64,000 nt of DNA, from positions 1-64,000 of the forward strand of contig JAIXWM010000006.1 of the NCBI GenBank assembly GCA_027491255.1. The letters run 5' to 3'. The stretch is from Rubrivivax sp. Lineage in GTDB: Bacteria > Pseudomonadota > Gammaproteobacteria > Burkholderiales > Burkholderiaceae_C. This document shows positions 35,304-43,573 of this stretch, piece by piece. Position numbers and translations under genes: made by a program. The notes under the pieces are model-generated. The model was not told the origin of the DNA, did not search any database, and worked only from the letters and a program-made list of their open reading frames with translations. Each line of letters opens with the position of its first letter. The first letter of the stretch is position 1.

Positions 35304-35337
35304 GCCCCTCGCGCTGCCGGGGAAGGCGCGCAGGGGC
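35304..35337 (+). terminator. terminator-like hairpin
   Basis: GCCCCT (35304-35309) pairs with AGGGGC (35332-35337), and inner GCGC segments can extend the stem. It follows the ATPase stop by 11 nt and lies before the end of the convergent permease gene. No T-run follows, so it may act as a stabilising or Rho-assisted structure. Confidence 0.45.
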
Positions 35338-35502
35338 ATGACTCAGGAAGATGAACGCCCCGGACTCGGTGTTTTCCCGTACGCCCCACCCATCGCGCGA
35401 GGAGACGGGAGCACCCGCCACGCGGGCTGGGGGCCGTTCCCCAGAGCCGCCGTCGAGAGCAGCGCGGGAAGGCCCGGCGTGCGCCTTACCCGGACGTGAA
35501 CC

Positions 35503-36276
35503 TCAACCCGGCGTGCGGGCCAGCCGGCGCTCGAGCCGGCGTACCAGCCAGGACGTCAGCAGGATCAGCAGCAGGTACTCCAGCACCAGCAGGGAGTAGA
35601 TCTCCAGCGGTCGGTACTCGGTGACGTTGAGCTCGTTGGCGCGACGCGTCAGTTCCTGCAAGCCGACCACCGAGACGAGCGAGCTCATCTTCATCACGTA
35701 GACGAACTGGTTGCCCAGCGCAGGCAGGATGGTGCGGATGGCCTGCGGGAAGACGACATGGCGGAAGGTCTGCCAGCGCGACAGGCCCAGCGTCTCGGCG
35801 GCTTCGCGCTGACCTTTGGCTACCGACTGCAGGCCCGCGCGGAAGACTTCCGCCTCGAACGCGGCGTCCGACAGCGCCAGCGACAGCACGCCAGCGAGGA
35901 AGGCATCGAGCTTGAGGCCGCTGACCACCGGCAGCCCGTAGTACACCCACAGCAGCAGCACCAGCAGCGGCACCGCACGGAAGCACTCGACATAGCCGCG
36001 ACTGGCCCAGCGCGCCGGCCGCCAGGACGACAGGCCACCCACGGCGAGCAGGACGCCCAGCAGGACCGACAGCAGGATGGCGCTGATCGACAACTGCAGC
36101 GTCAACACCAGCCCGGCGGCCATGAAGGCCAGGTTGGACTGGCCCTTCTCGGTGAGAGGGCTGAAGATGTACCAGCCCCAGGCGTAGTCCTGGGACATCC
36201 CGCAACCCGCCAGCAGCCCCAGGGGCGCAAGCAGAAGAAGAAGACTCGCCCGGCGGGCGAGGCGGCTGGCGATCAT
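35503..36276 (-). CDS. polar amino acid ABC transporter permease
   Basis: A 257-residue HisM/GlnP-type permease with about five hydrophobic helices and the conserved EAA-like loop EAAETLGLSRWQTFRHVVFP. The first segment ends in a lipobox-like LLAGC (Cys25), unusual for a permease and possibly a fortuitous match or a lipid anchor replacing the first helix. It follows the receptor gene by 24 nt on the same strand. Confidence 0.9.
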   Translation of the reverse strand: MIASRLARRASLLLLLAPLGLLAGCGMSQDYAWGWYIFSPLTEKGQSNLAFMAAGLVLTLQLSISAILLSVLLGVLLAVGGLSSWRPARWASRGYVECFRAVPLLVLLLWVYYGLPVVSGLKLDAFLAGVLSLALSDAAFEAEVFRAGLQSVAKGQREAAETLGLSRWQTFRHVVFPQAIRTILPALGNQFVYVMKMSSLVSVVGLQELTRRANELNVTEYRPLEIYSLLVLEYLLLILLTSWLVRRLERRLARTPG

Positions 36277-36300
36277 CGGCCTGGACGCGTCAACGTGTCG

Positions 36301-37086
36301 TCACTTGCCGAGCCACTTGGACTCGAGCTGGTCGAAGAAGCCCTCGGACTGCTTCAGCGCGACCCAGTTGTTGACGAAGTTGATCCACACCGCGTCGTTC
36401 TGCGGCAGCGGGAAGGCGAAGGGGCGCTTGTTGCGCAGCTCGGCGCCCGAAACCATGGCCAGGTTCGGGTAGGTCTGCACCAGGGTGCCGGCCTCGATGT
36501 TGCTGGTGATCGTGGCCGTGGCACGGCCAGCCAGCACCTCCTGGAAGCCGGTGGCGGGCTTCTCGATCGCGCGGACCGTGGCCTGCGGGAAGTGGGCGCG
36601 CGCCTGCTCCTCGAAGACCGTGCCCATCAGCACCGCGATCGTGACGCCGCGCTTGTTCAGGTCGGCCCAGCCCTTGATGTTGCCGGCGCCCGACTTCTGG
36701 ATCACCGGCACCGTGCCCGCCTCGAGGTAGGGCGCGGAGAAGGCCACGGTCTTGGCGCGCGCGATGCTCAGCGAGGCGCCGGAGAAGATGTCGTAGCGAT
36801 CGGCGGTGATGCCGGCCACCAGCGTGGCCCACTCCGCCGGCACCCACTCGATCTTCACGCCCATGTCCTTGGCGAGCTGCTGCATCGCGTCGATGTCGAA
36901 GCCCTTGTAGCTGTTGGTGGCTGGGTCGCGCACCGACATCGGGTTGAAGTCCCCGGTGGTGCCCACGCGCAGCGTGCCACGTTCCAGGATCTGCTGCAGC
37001 TTGGACTTGGACTGCGCCATCGCGCTGCCGGCAAGTGCGGTGCCGACGACAGCCAGCGCCAGCGCCAGGGTGCGGAAGAACTTCAT
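36301..37086 (-). CDS. polar amino acid ABC transporter substrate-binding protein
   Basis: A 261-residue type II periplasmic binding protein with signal peptide ending AGSAMAQ, then LQQILERGTLRVGTTGDFNP and GFDIDAMQQLAKDMGVK. The family also includes periplasmic cyclohexadienyl dehydratase (PheC), which it resembles at TGDFNPMS, but adjacency to the permease favours transport. Ligand unknown, probably an amino acid or an aromatic or acidic analogue. A GGAG lies about 8 nt before the ATG. Confidence 0.88.
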   Translation of the reverse strand: MKFFRTLALALAVVGTALAGSAMAQSKSKLQQILERGTLRVGTTGDFNPMSVRDPATNSYKGFDIDAMQQLAKDMGVKIEWVPAEWATLVAGITADRYDIFSGASLSIARAKTVAFSAPYLEAGTVPVIQKSGAGNIKGWADLNKRGVTIAVLMGTVFEEQARAHFPQATVRAIEKPATGFQEVLAGRATATITSNIEAGTLVQTYPNLAMVSGAELRNKRPFAFPLPQNDAVWINFVNNWVALKQSEGFFDQLESKWLGK

Positions 37087-37572
37087 CGGGGGACTCCTGT
37101 CCAGTTTGGTTGGGCGAAGCAGGTGATGTTAGCAGCGCCCCCATGCCCGACAAGCGAACCCGGACCCCCAGGCTTGCCCTGGTCCGCATGGGGCGGATCG
37201 GCCCGACCACACAGCCCGCAAGATGCCAGATTCGCCCTCGAGGCCCGCGCCGAGCCGCCTACGGCACTCTTTCGCTGACCTCGCCGCATCCCGACACCCC
37301 TACCCGACCAGGCGCTTCAGCCTGGTCCAACTCGTGCGCCAGGCCGGAGGCGGCCACCGCGGTTGAGGCGCCGCCTGCGGCAGCGCCAGGCGGGCGCCGC
37401 ATTTCAGCCCCGTGACCCTCGGCGAGGGGAGCCCCAGCCTCGCGCACTGGATCTCCGCCGGCCGCACCGACGCCGGGAGCACACCGCTCACGCTCGAGCG
37501 CTTCGAGTGCGGCCTGAGGTCCTTCGGGACGGCGAGCGTGTCGAGCCGTTGAGCCTGCCGGTGGCCCGCGCC
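37087..37572. other. 486-bp gap without a convincing gene
   Basis: The open frames here are short and have no recognisable product. The right part contains GGCCTGAGG (37511-37519) and CCTCAGGCC (37570-37578), an inverted pair around a REP-like stretch (GTCCTTCGGGACGGCGAGCG, 37519-37538). It lies downstream of the sugar-ABC operon and upstream of the amino-acid receptor gene, so the left end should hold that gene's promoter, and the right end may help terminate the long leftward operon. Nothing else was seen. Confidence 0.6.
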
Positions 37573-38646
37573 TCAGGCCCGAAGCGCCAGTCCGGTCGTG
37601 TTGTCAAACAGGTGTACCCGGTTCAGGTCGGGGCGCAGCCGGATCATGCTGCCAGGCGTGAAATCGTGCCGCTCACGGAACACCGCGGCAATGTCGGCAC
37701 CTCGGTGGCGGCACGTCACGAAAGTGTCCGCACCGGTGGGCTCCACCGTGACCACCTGCACGGGGATGCCGGCTTCGGCATCCAGCATCAGGTGCTCGGG
37801 CCGTGTGCCAAGGGTGACGGTCTGCCCGTCAAGAGCCGGCGATGCGCCCGGCAGCGCGAGCCGCGTCTGGTCGTCCAGTTCCACCGCGACGGTGGACCCC
37901 GAACGCACCACCCTGCCCGGCAGGAAGTTCATCGCGGGCGATCCGATGAAGCTGGCCACGAAGGTGTTGGCGGGATGGTCGTAGAGGTCGAGCGGACGGC
38001 CAGTCTGCTCGATGCGGCCATCCCGCATCACCACGATCTGGTCGCCCATGGTCATCGCCTCGATCTGGTCGTGCGTGACGTAGATCGAGGTCGTCCTCAT
38101 GCGTTGATGCAGTTCCTTCAGCTCGGTGCGCATCGCCACACGCAGCTTGGCGTCGAGGTTGGATAGCGGCTCGTCGTACAGGAAGACCTGGGGGTCGCGC
38201 ACCATCGCGCGCCCCATGGCCACGCGCTGGCGCTGGCCACCCGAGAGTTGGCGCGGGTGGCGGTCGAGCAGCGGCGTGAGCCCGAGGGTCTCGGCGGCAC
38301 GAGCAACCTTGCTGTCCATCGTGGCGCGATCGACCTTGGCCAGCATCAGCGAGAAGGCCATGTTCTCGCGCACCGTCATGTGCGGGTACAACGCGTAATT
38401 CTGGAACACCATAGCGATGTCGCGCTGCTTCGGCGGCACGTCATTGACCCGCCTGCCGCCGATCAGGATGTCGCCCCCGCTGACCTGCTCGAGGCCGGCG
38501 ATCATGCGCAGCAAAGTGGACTTGCCGCAGCCAGACGGCCCCACCAGCACGGTGAACGAGCCATCGTCGATGTCGATGCCCACACCGTGCAGCACTTCGA
38601 TGCTGCCAAAGCGCTTCGTCACCGACCGTATCGTCACACTGGCCAT
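37573..38646 (-). CDS. sugar ABC transporter ATP-binding protein (MalK/UgpC-like)
   Basis: A 357-residue ATPase with Walker A GPSGCGKST, signature LSGGQRQR, Walker B VFLYDEPLSNLDAK, THDQIEAM and a C-terminal OB/regulatory domain (about 240-357, GTRPEHLML). This is the MalK/UgpC class that energises CUT1 sugar importers. Start 38646 overlaps the amidohydrolase gene by 13 bp. It is the last gene of the nine-gene operon from 45711; placing the ATPase at the far end is common for CUT1 operons. Confidence 0.93.
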   Translation of the reverse strand: MASVTIRSVTKRFGSIEVLHGVGIDIDDGSFTVLVGPSGCGKSTLLRMIAGLEQVSGGDILIGGRRVNDVPPKQRDIAMVFQNYALYPHMTVRENMAFSLMLAKVDRATMDSKVARAAETLGLTPLLDRHPRQLSGGQRQRVAMGRAMVRDPQVFLYDEPLSNLDAKLRVAMRTELKELHQRMRTTSIYVTHDQIEAMTMGDQIVVMRDGRIEQTGRPLDLYDHPANTFVASFIGSPAMNFLPGRVVRSGSTVAVELDDQTRLALPGASPALDGQTVTLGTRPEHLMLDAEAGIPVQVVTVEPTGADTFVTCRHRGADIAAVFRERHDFTPGSMIRLRPDLNRVHLFDNTTGLALRA

Positions 38647-39509
38647 GTCGTCGGATCCCTTGGTTGTGGCTGCGCCGCCCGGGCGCACAGGCGCAGCGCA
38701 TTGCGTGTCATCGAATCCTCGAGCCGCTCGACGTCGAGCCCGACGCGGCCGGCTGCCGCGCGCAAGCCGCCCGCAACAGCAGGGTAGCGCTGCTGCAGCG
38801 CCGAGACCGGCCAGTTCGAGCCGTAGAGAAGGCGCTCATTGCCGAAGCAGGCGAGCACGTGCCGCAGCACCGTGGTGCAGCGGTCTTCGTCCGCAGGCAG
38901 GCCCACCGCAGGCGCGAAGTCGCCGACCTTGCACCAGGCGGCCGTATCGCGCCCCAGCGCTGCGAGTCCGTCGAGCCAAACCGTATCGTCCCGATTCCGC
39001 GGCCCGGGATTGCCAGCGTGGTCGATCACAGCCGCAAGTCGGGGGTGCTCGGCCAACACCTGCGCGCAAGCCGCCAGGTGGGCCGGGCCGGCCAGCACCT
39101 GCGCCACCAGCCCCCGGGCAGCGATCGCGTCCAGGGCCCGACCCACGCGCGGGCGACGGATCCAGTCCGCATCGTCGAAGACGACCAGCGGCAGCCTCAG
39201 CCCCACCAGGGCAGGGTGGAGGCAGGCCTGCTCGAGGCGGTGCTCGAAGTCGTCCTCGTCCATCGGCAGATAGCCCACGACGCCAGCCACATTCAGCGGA
39301 AAGCGGCGCGCCACCTGAAGCAGTCGTTGGGTTTCGGCCCAGGACTGTGCCGCCGACACCAGCACCACCTGCTCGACGCCAGCCCCCGGCAGCTCGGGCA
39401 TCAAGCGTTCGAAGCTGAAGTCCTCATCCAACGCCGACACGCGCTCGCGGATCAGCACACGATGCCCGTCGCCGGGCTGCCAGACGTGCACATGCGCGTC
39501 GATCATCAT
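38634..39509 (-). CDS. amidohydrolase family 2 lactonase-like protein
   Basis: A 291-residue TIM-barrel hydrolase of the family of L-fuconolactonase and 2-pyrone-4,6-dicarboxylate lactonase, with metal-binding HVHVW (His6, His8) and VIDHAGNP. The C-terminal motif that is usually GSDWPV reads YGSNWPV, an Asn replacing the frequent catalytic Asp; some relatives share this. Next to an aldose-dehydrogenase-like AKR it most likely opens a sugar lactone. Its start overlaps the AKR stop (TCAT at 39506-39509). Confidence 0.82.
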   Translation of the reverse strand: MMIDAHVHVWQPGDGHRVLIRERVSALDEDFSFERLMPELPGAGVEQVVLVSAAQSWAETQRLLQVARRFPLNVAGVVGYLPMDEDDFEHRLEQACLHPALVGLRLPLVVFDDADWIRRPRVGRALDAIAARGLVAQVLAGPAHLAACAQVLAEHPRLAAVIDHAGNPGPRNRDDTVWLDGLAALGRDTAAWCKVGDFAPAVGLPADEDRCTTVLRHVLACFGNERLLYGSNWPVSALQQRYPAVAGGLRAAAGRVGLDVERLEDSMTRNALRLCARAAQPQPRDPTTWPV

Positions 39510-40423
39510 GAAGACGACGCCTGCGGCTTGACGAGGAGGTCAAGTTGCGCCCACAAGGCCGGTGGGACCGCAGGCGCGAGCAACGCGACGAGTTCGTCGA
39601 ACTCGGCGCGCGTGCGTGGGCCGAGCAGCGTTGTCGTCACCCCCGGATGGCGCCGCGTGAACTGCACAGCCGCGGCCTTGAGCGGCAGGCCCGCGGCCAT
39701 GCACAGATTCTGCGCCCGGTCGGCGCGCTCCATCATCGACGCGGGCGCAGGCGCGTAGTCGAAATTCCCACCCTGCGCGGGCCGATCGGCGGCCAGCAGC
39801 CCGGAATTGAACACGCCACCGGCCACCAATTGCACCCCCATCACGCGGCAGCGCTCGACGATGTCGCCGCCACTGCGATCGATCAGGGTCCAGCGGCCGG
39901 CCAGCAACAGCACGTCCACAGGCCAGCGATCGAGCGCGGCATGCGCCGCGTTCACGCGGGTCGTGCCGACCCCCAGCGCGCGTACCAGACCCTGCGCGCG
40001 CAGCCGCTCCAGGGTGGGCAGGGCCTGGCGGGTGATGGCGTCCAGGTCACCGTCGGGGTCGTGCAGGAAGACAACATCCACCGCATCGCGGTTCAACCGC
40101 TGCAGGCTCTCGCCGATGCTGCGCTCGATGGATGCAGCAGAGAAATCCTTGCGCCTGTCCTGCGGGGCCTGGCGGCCGCCGTAGGGGATGGCACCCGTGT
40201 AGCCCACCTTGGTGGAGACGATCACCGGCCCCGGCATGCGCGCCAGCGCTCGCCCCAGCAGCACCTCGCCGCGGCCACCACCATACAGCGGCGCCACATC
40301 GAAGCAGCGCACGCCGCAGTCGTAGGCATGCACAAGCAGGTCCACCGCTGCCTCGTCGCCCGTTTCGGGCGAGACGATGGACAGCGCGGCGCAGCCCACG
40401 CCCAGGTCTGGCAGGCGAATCAT
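39506..40423 (-). CDS. aldo/keto reductase, aldose 1-dehydrogenase-like
   Basis: A 305-residue AKR of the D-threo-aldose (L-fucose) 1-dehydrogenase type. Catalytic residues are seen as Asp and Tyr in CFDVAPLYGGG, Lys in VSTKVGY and His in VFLHDPDGD; the C-terminal LLGPRTRAEFDELV matches the NADP phosphate loop. It would oxidise an imported aldose to its lactone for the adjacent lactonase. ATG 40423 follows the permease stop by one nucleotide. Confidence 0.85.
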   Translation of the reverse strand: MIRLPDLGVGCAALSIVSPETGDEAAVDLLVHAYDCGVRCFDVAPLYGGGRGEVLLGRALARMPGPVIVSTKVGYTGAIPYGGRQAPQDRRKDFSAASIERSIGESLQRLNRDAVDVVFLHDPDGDLDAITRQALPTLERLRAQGLVRALGVGTTRVNAAHAALDRWPVDVLLLAGRWTLIDRSGGDIVERCRVMGVQLVAGGVFNSGLLAADRPAQGGNFDYAPAPASMMERADRAQNLCMAAGLPLKAAAVQFTRRHPGVTTTLLGPRTRAEFDELVALLAPAVPPALWAQLDLLVKPQASSS

Positions 40424-40424
40424 C

Positions 40425-41315
40425 TCAACCCTTGACGGCACCAGCCGCCAGCCCGCCGACGATGTAGCGCTGGAAGAACAGTGCCAGGATGAACGGCGGC
40501 AGCGCCGTCAGCACACCGGCCGTCATGACGTAGTCGAACTGGATCGCAGCGGTGTCAGCGAAGCTTGCCGCCACCACGGTGAGCGTCTTGCTCGCGGCCG
40601 TCTTGGAGAAGACCACCGCGAACAGGAACTCGCTCCAGCAACTCATGAAGGACAGGATCAGAACGCAGGTCAACCCGGGCCGGGCCAGCGGCAGCAGGAT
40701 GTAGCGCACGCTTTGCCAGCGGGAGCAGCCATCGATCAGCGCGGACTCCTCGAGTTCGACCGGCATCGCCTTGAAGTAGGACTGCAGGATCCAGATCGAG
40801 AACGGCAAGGTGAAGAAGCAGTAGACGAGGATGAGCGACATCCGCGTGTCGATCAGGTCCAGGTTGCGCATGACCAGGAACAGCGGGACCACGATCATGA
40901 TGGGCGGGACCATCCTGATCGCGAGATAACTCATCAGAAGCGGAAGGCCTGCGCGCACGTTCAGGCGGGCGAAGGCATAGGCGGCAGGCGTGGCCACGAA
41001 CAGATTGATCAGGGCCACGCTGACGGCTGTCACGAGGCTGTTGACGAGAGCCGGCGCGATGTCGAACACGGCCGGCGCGCGGTTTTGGGCGAGCTTGAGG
41101 TATTCAGGATCACCGAGTCCGAGGATGGTCTTGTAGTTCCTCACCGTGGGCTCGTGCGGAAAGAAGTGCGGCGGCACCGTCAGCATCTCCGACTCGGTCA
41201 TCAGGCTGGTGATCACCATCCAGTAGACCGGGCCGAAGAGGAAGGCAAAGAACGCCAGCCCGGCCACCATCAGCAAGCCGGTGCGCAGCGTGGCGGCAGA
41301 CAGCAGCCGGTTCAT
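40425..41315 (-). CDS. sugar ABC transporter permease, MalG type
   Basis: A 296-residue CUT1 inner-membrane permease with about six helices and the EAA loop VELEESALIDGCSRWQSVRY. A periplasmic stretch with PPHFFPHEPTVRNYKTIL is typical of MalG/ThuG proteins. ATG 41315 overlaps the stop of the partner permease (TCAT at 41312-41315). Confidence 0.92.
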   Translation of the reverse strand: MNRLLSAATLRTGLLMVAGLAFFAFLFGPVYWMVITSLMTESEMLTVPPHFFPHEPTVRNYKTILGLGDPEYLKLAQNRAPAVFDIAPALVNSLVTAVSVALINLFVATPAAYAFARLNVRAGLPLLMSYLAIRMVPPIMIVVPLFLVMRNLDLIDTRMSLILVYCFFTLPFSIWILQSYFKAMPVELEESALIDGCSRWQSVRYILLPLARPGLTCVLILSFMSCWSEFLFAVVFSKTAASKTLTVVAASFADTAAIQFDYVMTAGVLTALPPFILALFFQRYIVGGLAAGAVKG

Positions 41316-42223
41316 CGACCGAACTCCCCGCGCTTCCACAGCAGCCTGATGTACAACAGTGACAAGGCGAGCGTGACCAGCGCGATGATGTAGGCGTAGG
41401 CATTGCCGCGCCCGAAGTCCGTCATATTGAAGGTGGTGACGTAGGTCAGCCACGCGATCACAGTGGTGGCGCTTCCCGGCCCACCACCGGTGAGCACGTA
41501 GATGATGTCGAAGGTACGCAGCGCCACCATGGTCTGGGTCACCAGCACCAGCAGCAGCGCGTGCGAGAGCCAGGGCAGCGTGACGTGCCGGAACCGCTGC
41601 CACAGGCCCGCGCCCTCCAGCCGTGCGGAGTCGTACAACTCTTCGGGCACCGTCTGCAGCGCCGCCAGCATGACCACAGCGACGAAGGGCACGTGGTTCC
41701 AGACCTGCGCCAGCACGAGCGCCGGCATCGCGGTGGCAGCGCTGCTCAGCCAGGCCTGGGGCTCCGAGATCACGCCCGCGCCCAGCAGCAGCGCATTGAT
41801 CAGGCCGTGTTGGCCGTCGAGCATCCATTGCCAGATCAGCCCGTTGACCACCGGCGGGATGGCCCAAGGCAGCAGCATCACGGCGCGCAGGATTCCTCGG
41901 CCTGGAAAGGCCTCGTTCAGCAGCAAGGCCAGCAGCGTGCCAAGGACGACCGTCAGCGTGATGGACGCCACGCAGAACATCGCCGTGTTGCCCGCCGCGC
42001 TCCAGAACTGGTCACTGGCCAGCACCGTGGCGTAGTTGTCGAGCCCGATGAAGCGCACCCGATTGGGCTGCCGCAGGTTGTAGGCGTGCAGCGACAACCA
42101 GAAGGAGTAGACGATAGGGTAGAGAACCAGCCCAAGCAGCAGCAGGATCGCCGGCGAATTGAGAATGAAGAACAGGAAGGGCTGCGGCTCGTTGGGCGCC
42201 GCCCACCCGCGTCTGGCCTTCAT
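41312..42223 (-). CDS. sugar ABC transporter permease, MalF type
   Basis: A 303-residue CUT1 permease with about six helices and the EAA loop VPEELYDSARLEGAGLWQRF, plus LTGGGPGSATTVIAW typical of MalF/ThuF. It forms the channel with the MalG-type protein. The start codon begins just 5 nt after the stop of the 111-residue protein upstream. Confidence 0.92.
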   Translation of the reverse strand: MKARRGWAAPNEPQPFLFFILNSPAILLLLGLVLYPIVYSFWLSLHAYNLRQPNRVRFIGLDNYATVLASDQFWSAAGNTAMFCVASITLTVVLGTLLALLLNEAFPGRGILRAVMLLPWAIPPVVNGLIWQWMLDGQHGLINALLLGAGVISEPQAWLSSAATAMPALVLAQVWNHVPFVAVVMLAALQTVPEELYDSARLEGAGLWQRFRHVTLPWLSHALLLVLVTQTMVALRTFDIIYVLTGGGPGSATTVIAWLTYVTTFNMTDFGRGNAYAYIIALVTLALSLLYIRLLWKRGEFGR

Positions 42224-42228
42224 GCGGA

Positions 42229-42564
42229 TCACTCCCGCAACGTGAGGTACGCGATCACCTTGACGGCATCGGCCTGGGGTTGGGCGGTCAGCACCAGACG
42301 CTGCCACGGGCTCAGCATCTTCAGGGGCAGGCTCAGCAGACCGGGGCCCATGCGGCTGACCGGCGCCGCCTCGTGCGGGCACCAGGTCAGGCCGTCTGGC
42401 GAGATCTCCGACGAGATGGACAGGGTGGTATTCGGGTCGGCAGACAGCACGTGGATGAACCACCGCGCCTCCCCGGCCCAGGCCGTCTCATACGGCTCGG
42501 TCTCGAGGCGACCCTGGAAGGTGACGTTCCGCTCGACAACGGCGGTGAAGGAGCGCTTCAGCAT
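42229..42564 (-). CDS. unrecognised 111-residue protein in sugar-ABC operon
   Basis: Not recognised. It is a soluble-looking protein without signal peptide or membrane segment. Alternating hydrophobic stretches (ARWFIHVLSADPNTTLSIS, DAVKVIAYLTLRE) suggest a small beta-sandwich. It is packed between the 308-residue unknown (5 nt) and the MalF-type permease (5 nt), so it is clearly expressed with the transporter. A role together with the 308-residue protein is likely because both are acidic, Trp-containing and adjacent. Confidence 0.7.
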   Translation of the reverse strand: MLKRSFTAVVERNVTFQGRLETEPYETAWAGEARWFIHVLSADPNTTLSISSEISPDGLTWCPHEAAPVSRMGPGLLSLPLKMLSPWQRLVLTAQPQADAVKVIAYLTLRE

Positions 42565-42569
42565 GGCGA

Positions 42570-43496
42570 TTACCAGTCGACAGAGACCAGAACGGAATCG
42601 AGGAAGATGAAGTTGCGCACCGGACGGTGCGTGCGCACATCAACGCAGAAGTTCAGCAGCTTCTCCAGGCCCCAGTAGCCCTTGGGATAGGTCGGCACCG
42701 GTATGTCCCTCAGGTCCATGACCTTGTCATTGACCTGCAGTTCGACATTGCGCCCCTGTGCGGTGTCGAAGACGTAACGCAGGTAGTGCCAGTTGACCTT
42801 GGTTGGCAATTCGTTGTAGCAGAGGTTCTGCTTTCCGTCGGGCACATCGACCCAATCGTCAGGGTGGGCCACGTGGTAGTCGGTCGTATGCGGCGCACCC
42901 TCGAGCACCATGCGCGTGGAGGTCTGCAACGAGGTCTTGTACATCCACTTGCGCACCAGATTGCCCTGTTCGTCGGTGTTCAGGTAGCGCAGGGCGCAGT
43001 GGTAGCGGCGGCCATACTCCAGGTCGCACACATCGTTGCCGATGCAGAAGTCACCAAAGTCATACACGCTCGGATCGATATTGCCGTCGTAGGACTTGTG
43101 GCGCTCCGGCAGGGCGCCGATCCAGCTTTCCGCCTTGATCGTGAAGTAGGTCTCGAACTGCACCAGACCGGGCTTGACGTAGGTCAGCCGCTTGATGGCC
43201 AGCGCCATGTGGTTGGCGCGGGCACGCGTGGCAAGCTTCAGCGCGTAGGTTCCGTCGACCGCGCCGTGCGTGCCGATGTCGAAGAAACTGACATTGCTGA
43301 TCTGCGGCGGTCGCATGTCGCTGATCACCGGGCGGACCTTGTCGAGGTTGCCGTCGTGGTTGCCGATCAGTTCGCACCAGCCGTTGACACCCTGGTCGAA
43401 GTCGTCGAAGAACAGGATCCGGGGCAGCGGGTCGTAGCGGCTCAGGCGCGGATCGGCGCCAACGAGGGCGCGTCGCATTTCGGCGTAACTGGTCAT
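42570..43496 (-). CDS. unrecognised 308-residue protein (DUF6772-like?), sugar-ABC operon
   Basis: Not securely recognised; I associate it loosely with the DUF6772 group. It has no signal peptide. It begins MTSYAEMRRALVGADPRLSR, then RILFFDDFDQGVNGWCELIG, a pattern typical of concanavalin-like (jelly-roll) sugar-binding or glycosidase domains, and later NWHYLRYVFDTAQGRNVELQVND, another lectin-like strand pair. No obvious catalytic acid pair was found. Cytoplasmic location and the position between receptor and permeases suggest handling of the imported carbohydrate. Confidence 0.75.
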   Translation of the reverse strand: MTSYAEMRRALVGADPRLSRYDPLPRILFFDDFDQGVNGWCELIGNHDGNLDKVRPVISDMRPPQISNVSFFDIGTHGAVDGTYALKLATRARANHMALAIKRLTYVKPGLVQFETYFTIKAESWIGALPERHKSYDGNIDPSVYDFGDFCIGNDVCDLEYGRRYHCALRYLNTDEQGNLVRKWMYKTSLQTSTRMVLEGAPHTTDYHVAHPDDWVDVPDGKQNLCYNELPTKVNWHYLRYVFDTAQGRNVELQVNDKVMDLRDIPVPTYPKGYWGLEKLLNFCVDVRTHRPVRNFIFLDSVLVSVDW

Positions 43497-43573
43497 GGCT
43501 TTGTTGTTCAGGCTCGTGTGGAGCGGCCGGCGGGCGGCACCCGCCGAACCGCGTCAAGGCGATGGACCCCTTG

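Noticed and set aside
36301..37086. Periplasmic cyclohexadienyl dehydratase (PheC)
   Set aside because: Shares the fold and TGDFNP region, but the adjacent permease and the ATPase make a transport receptor likelier.
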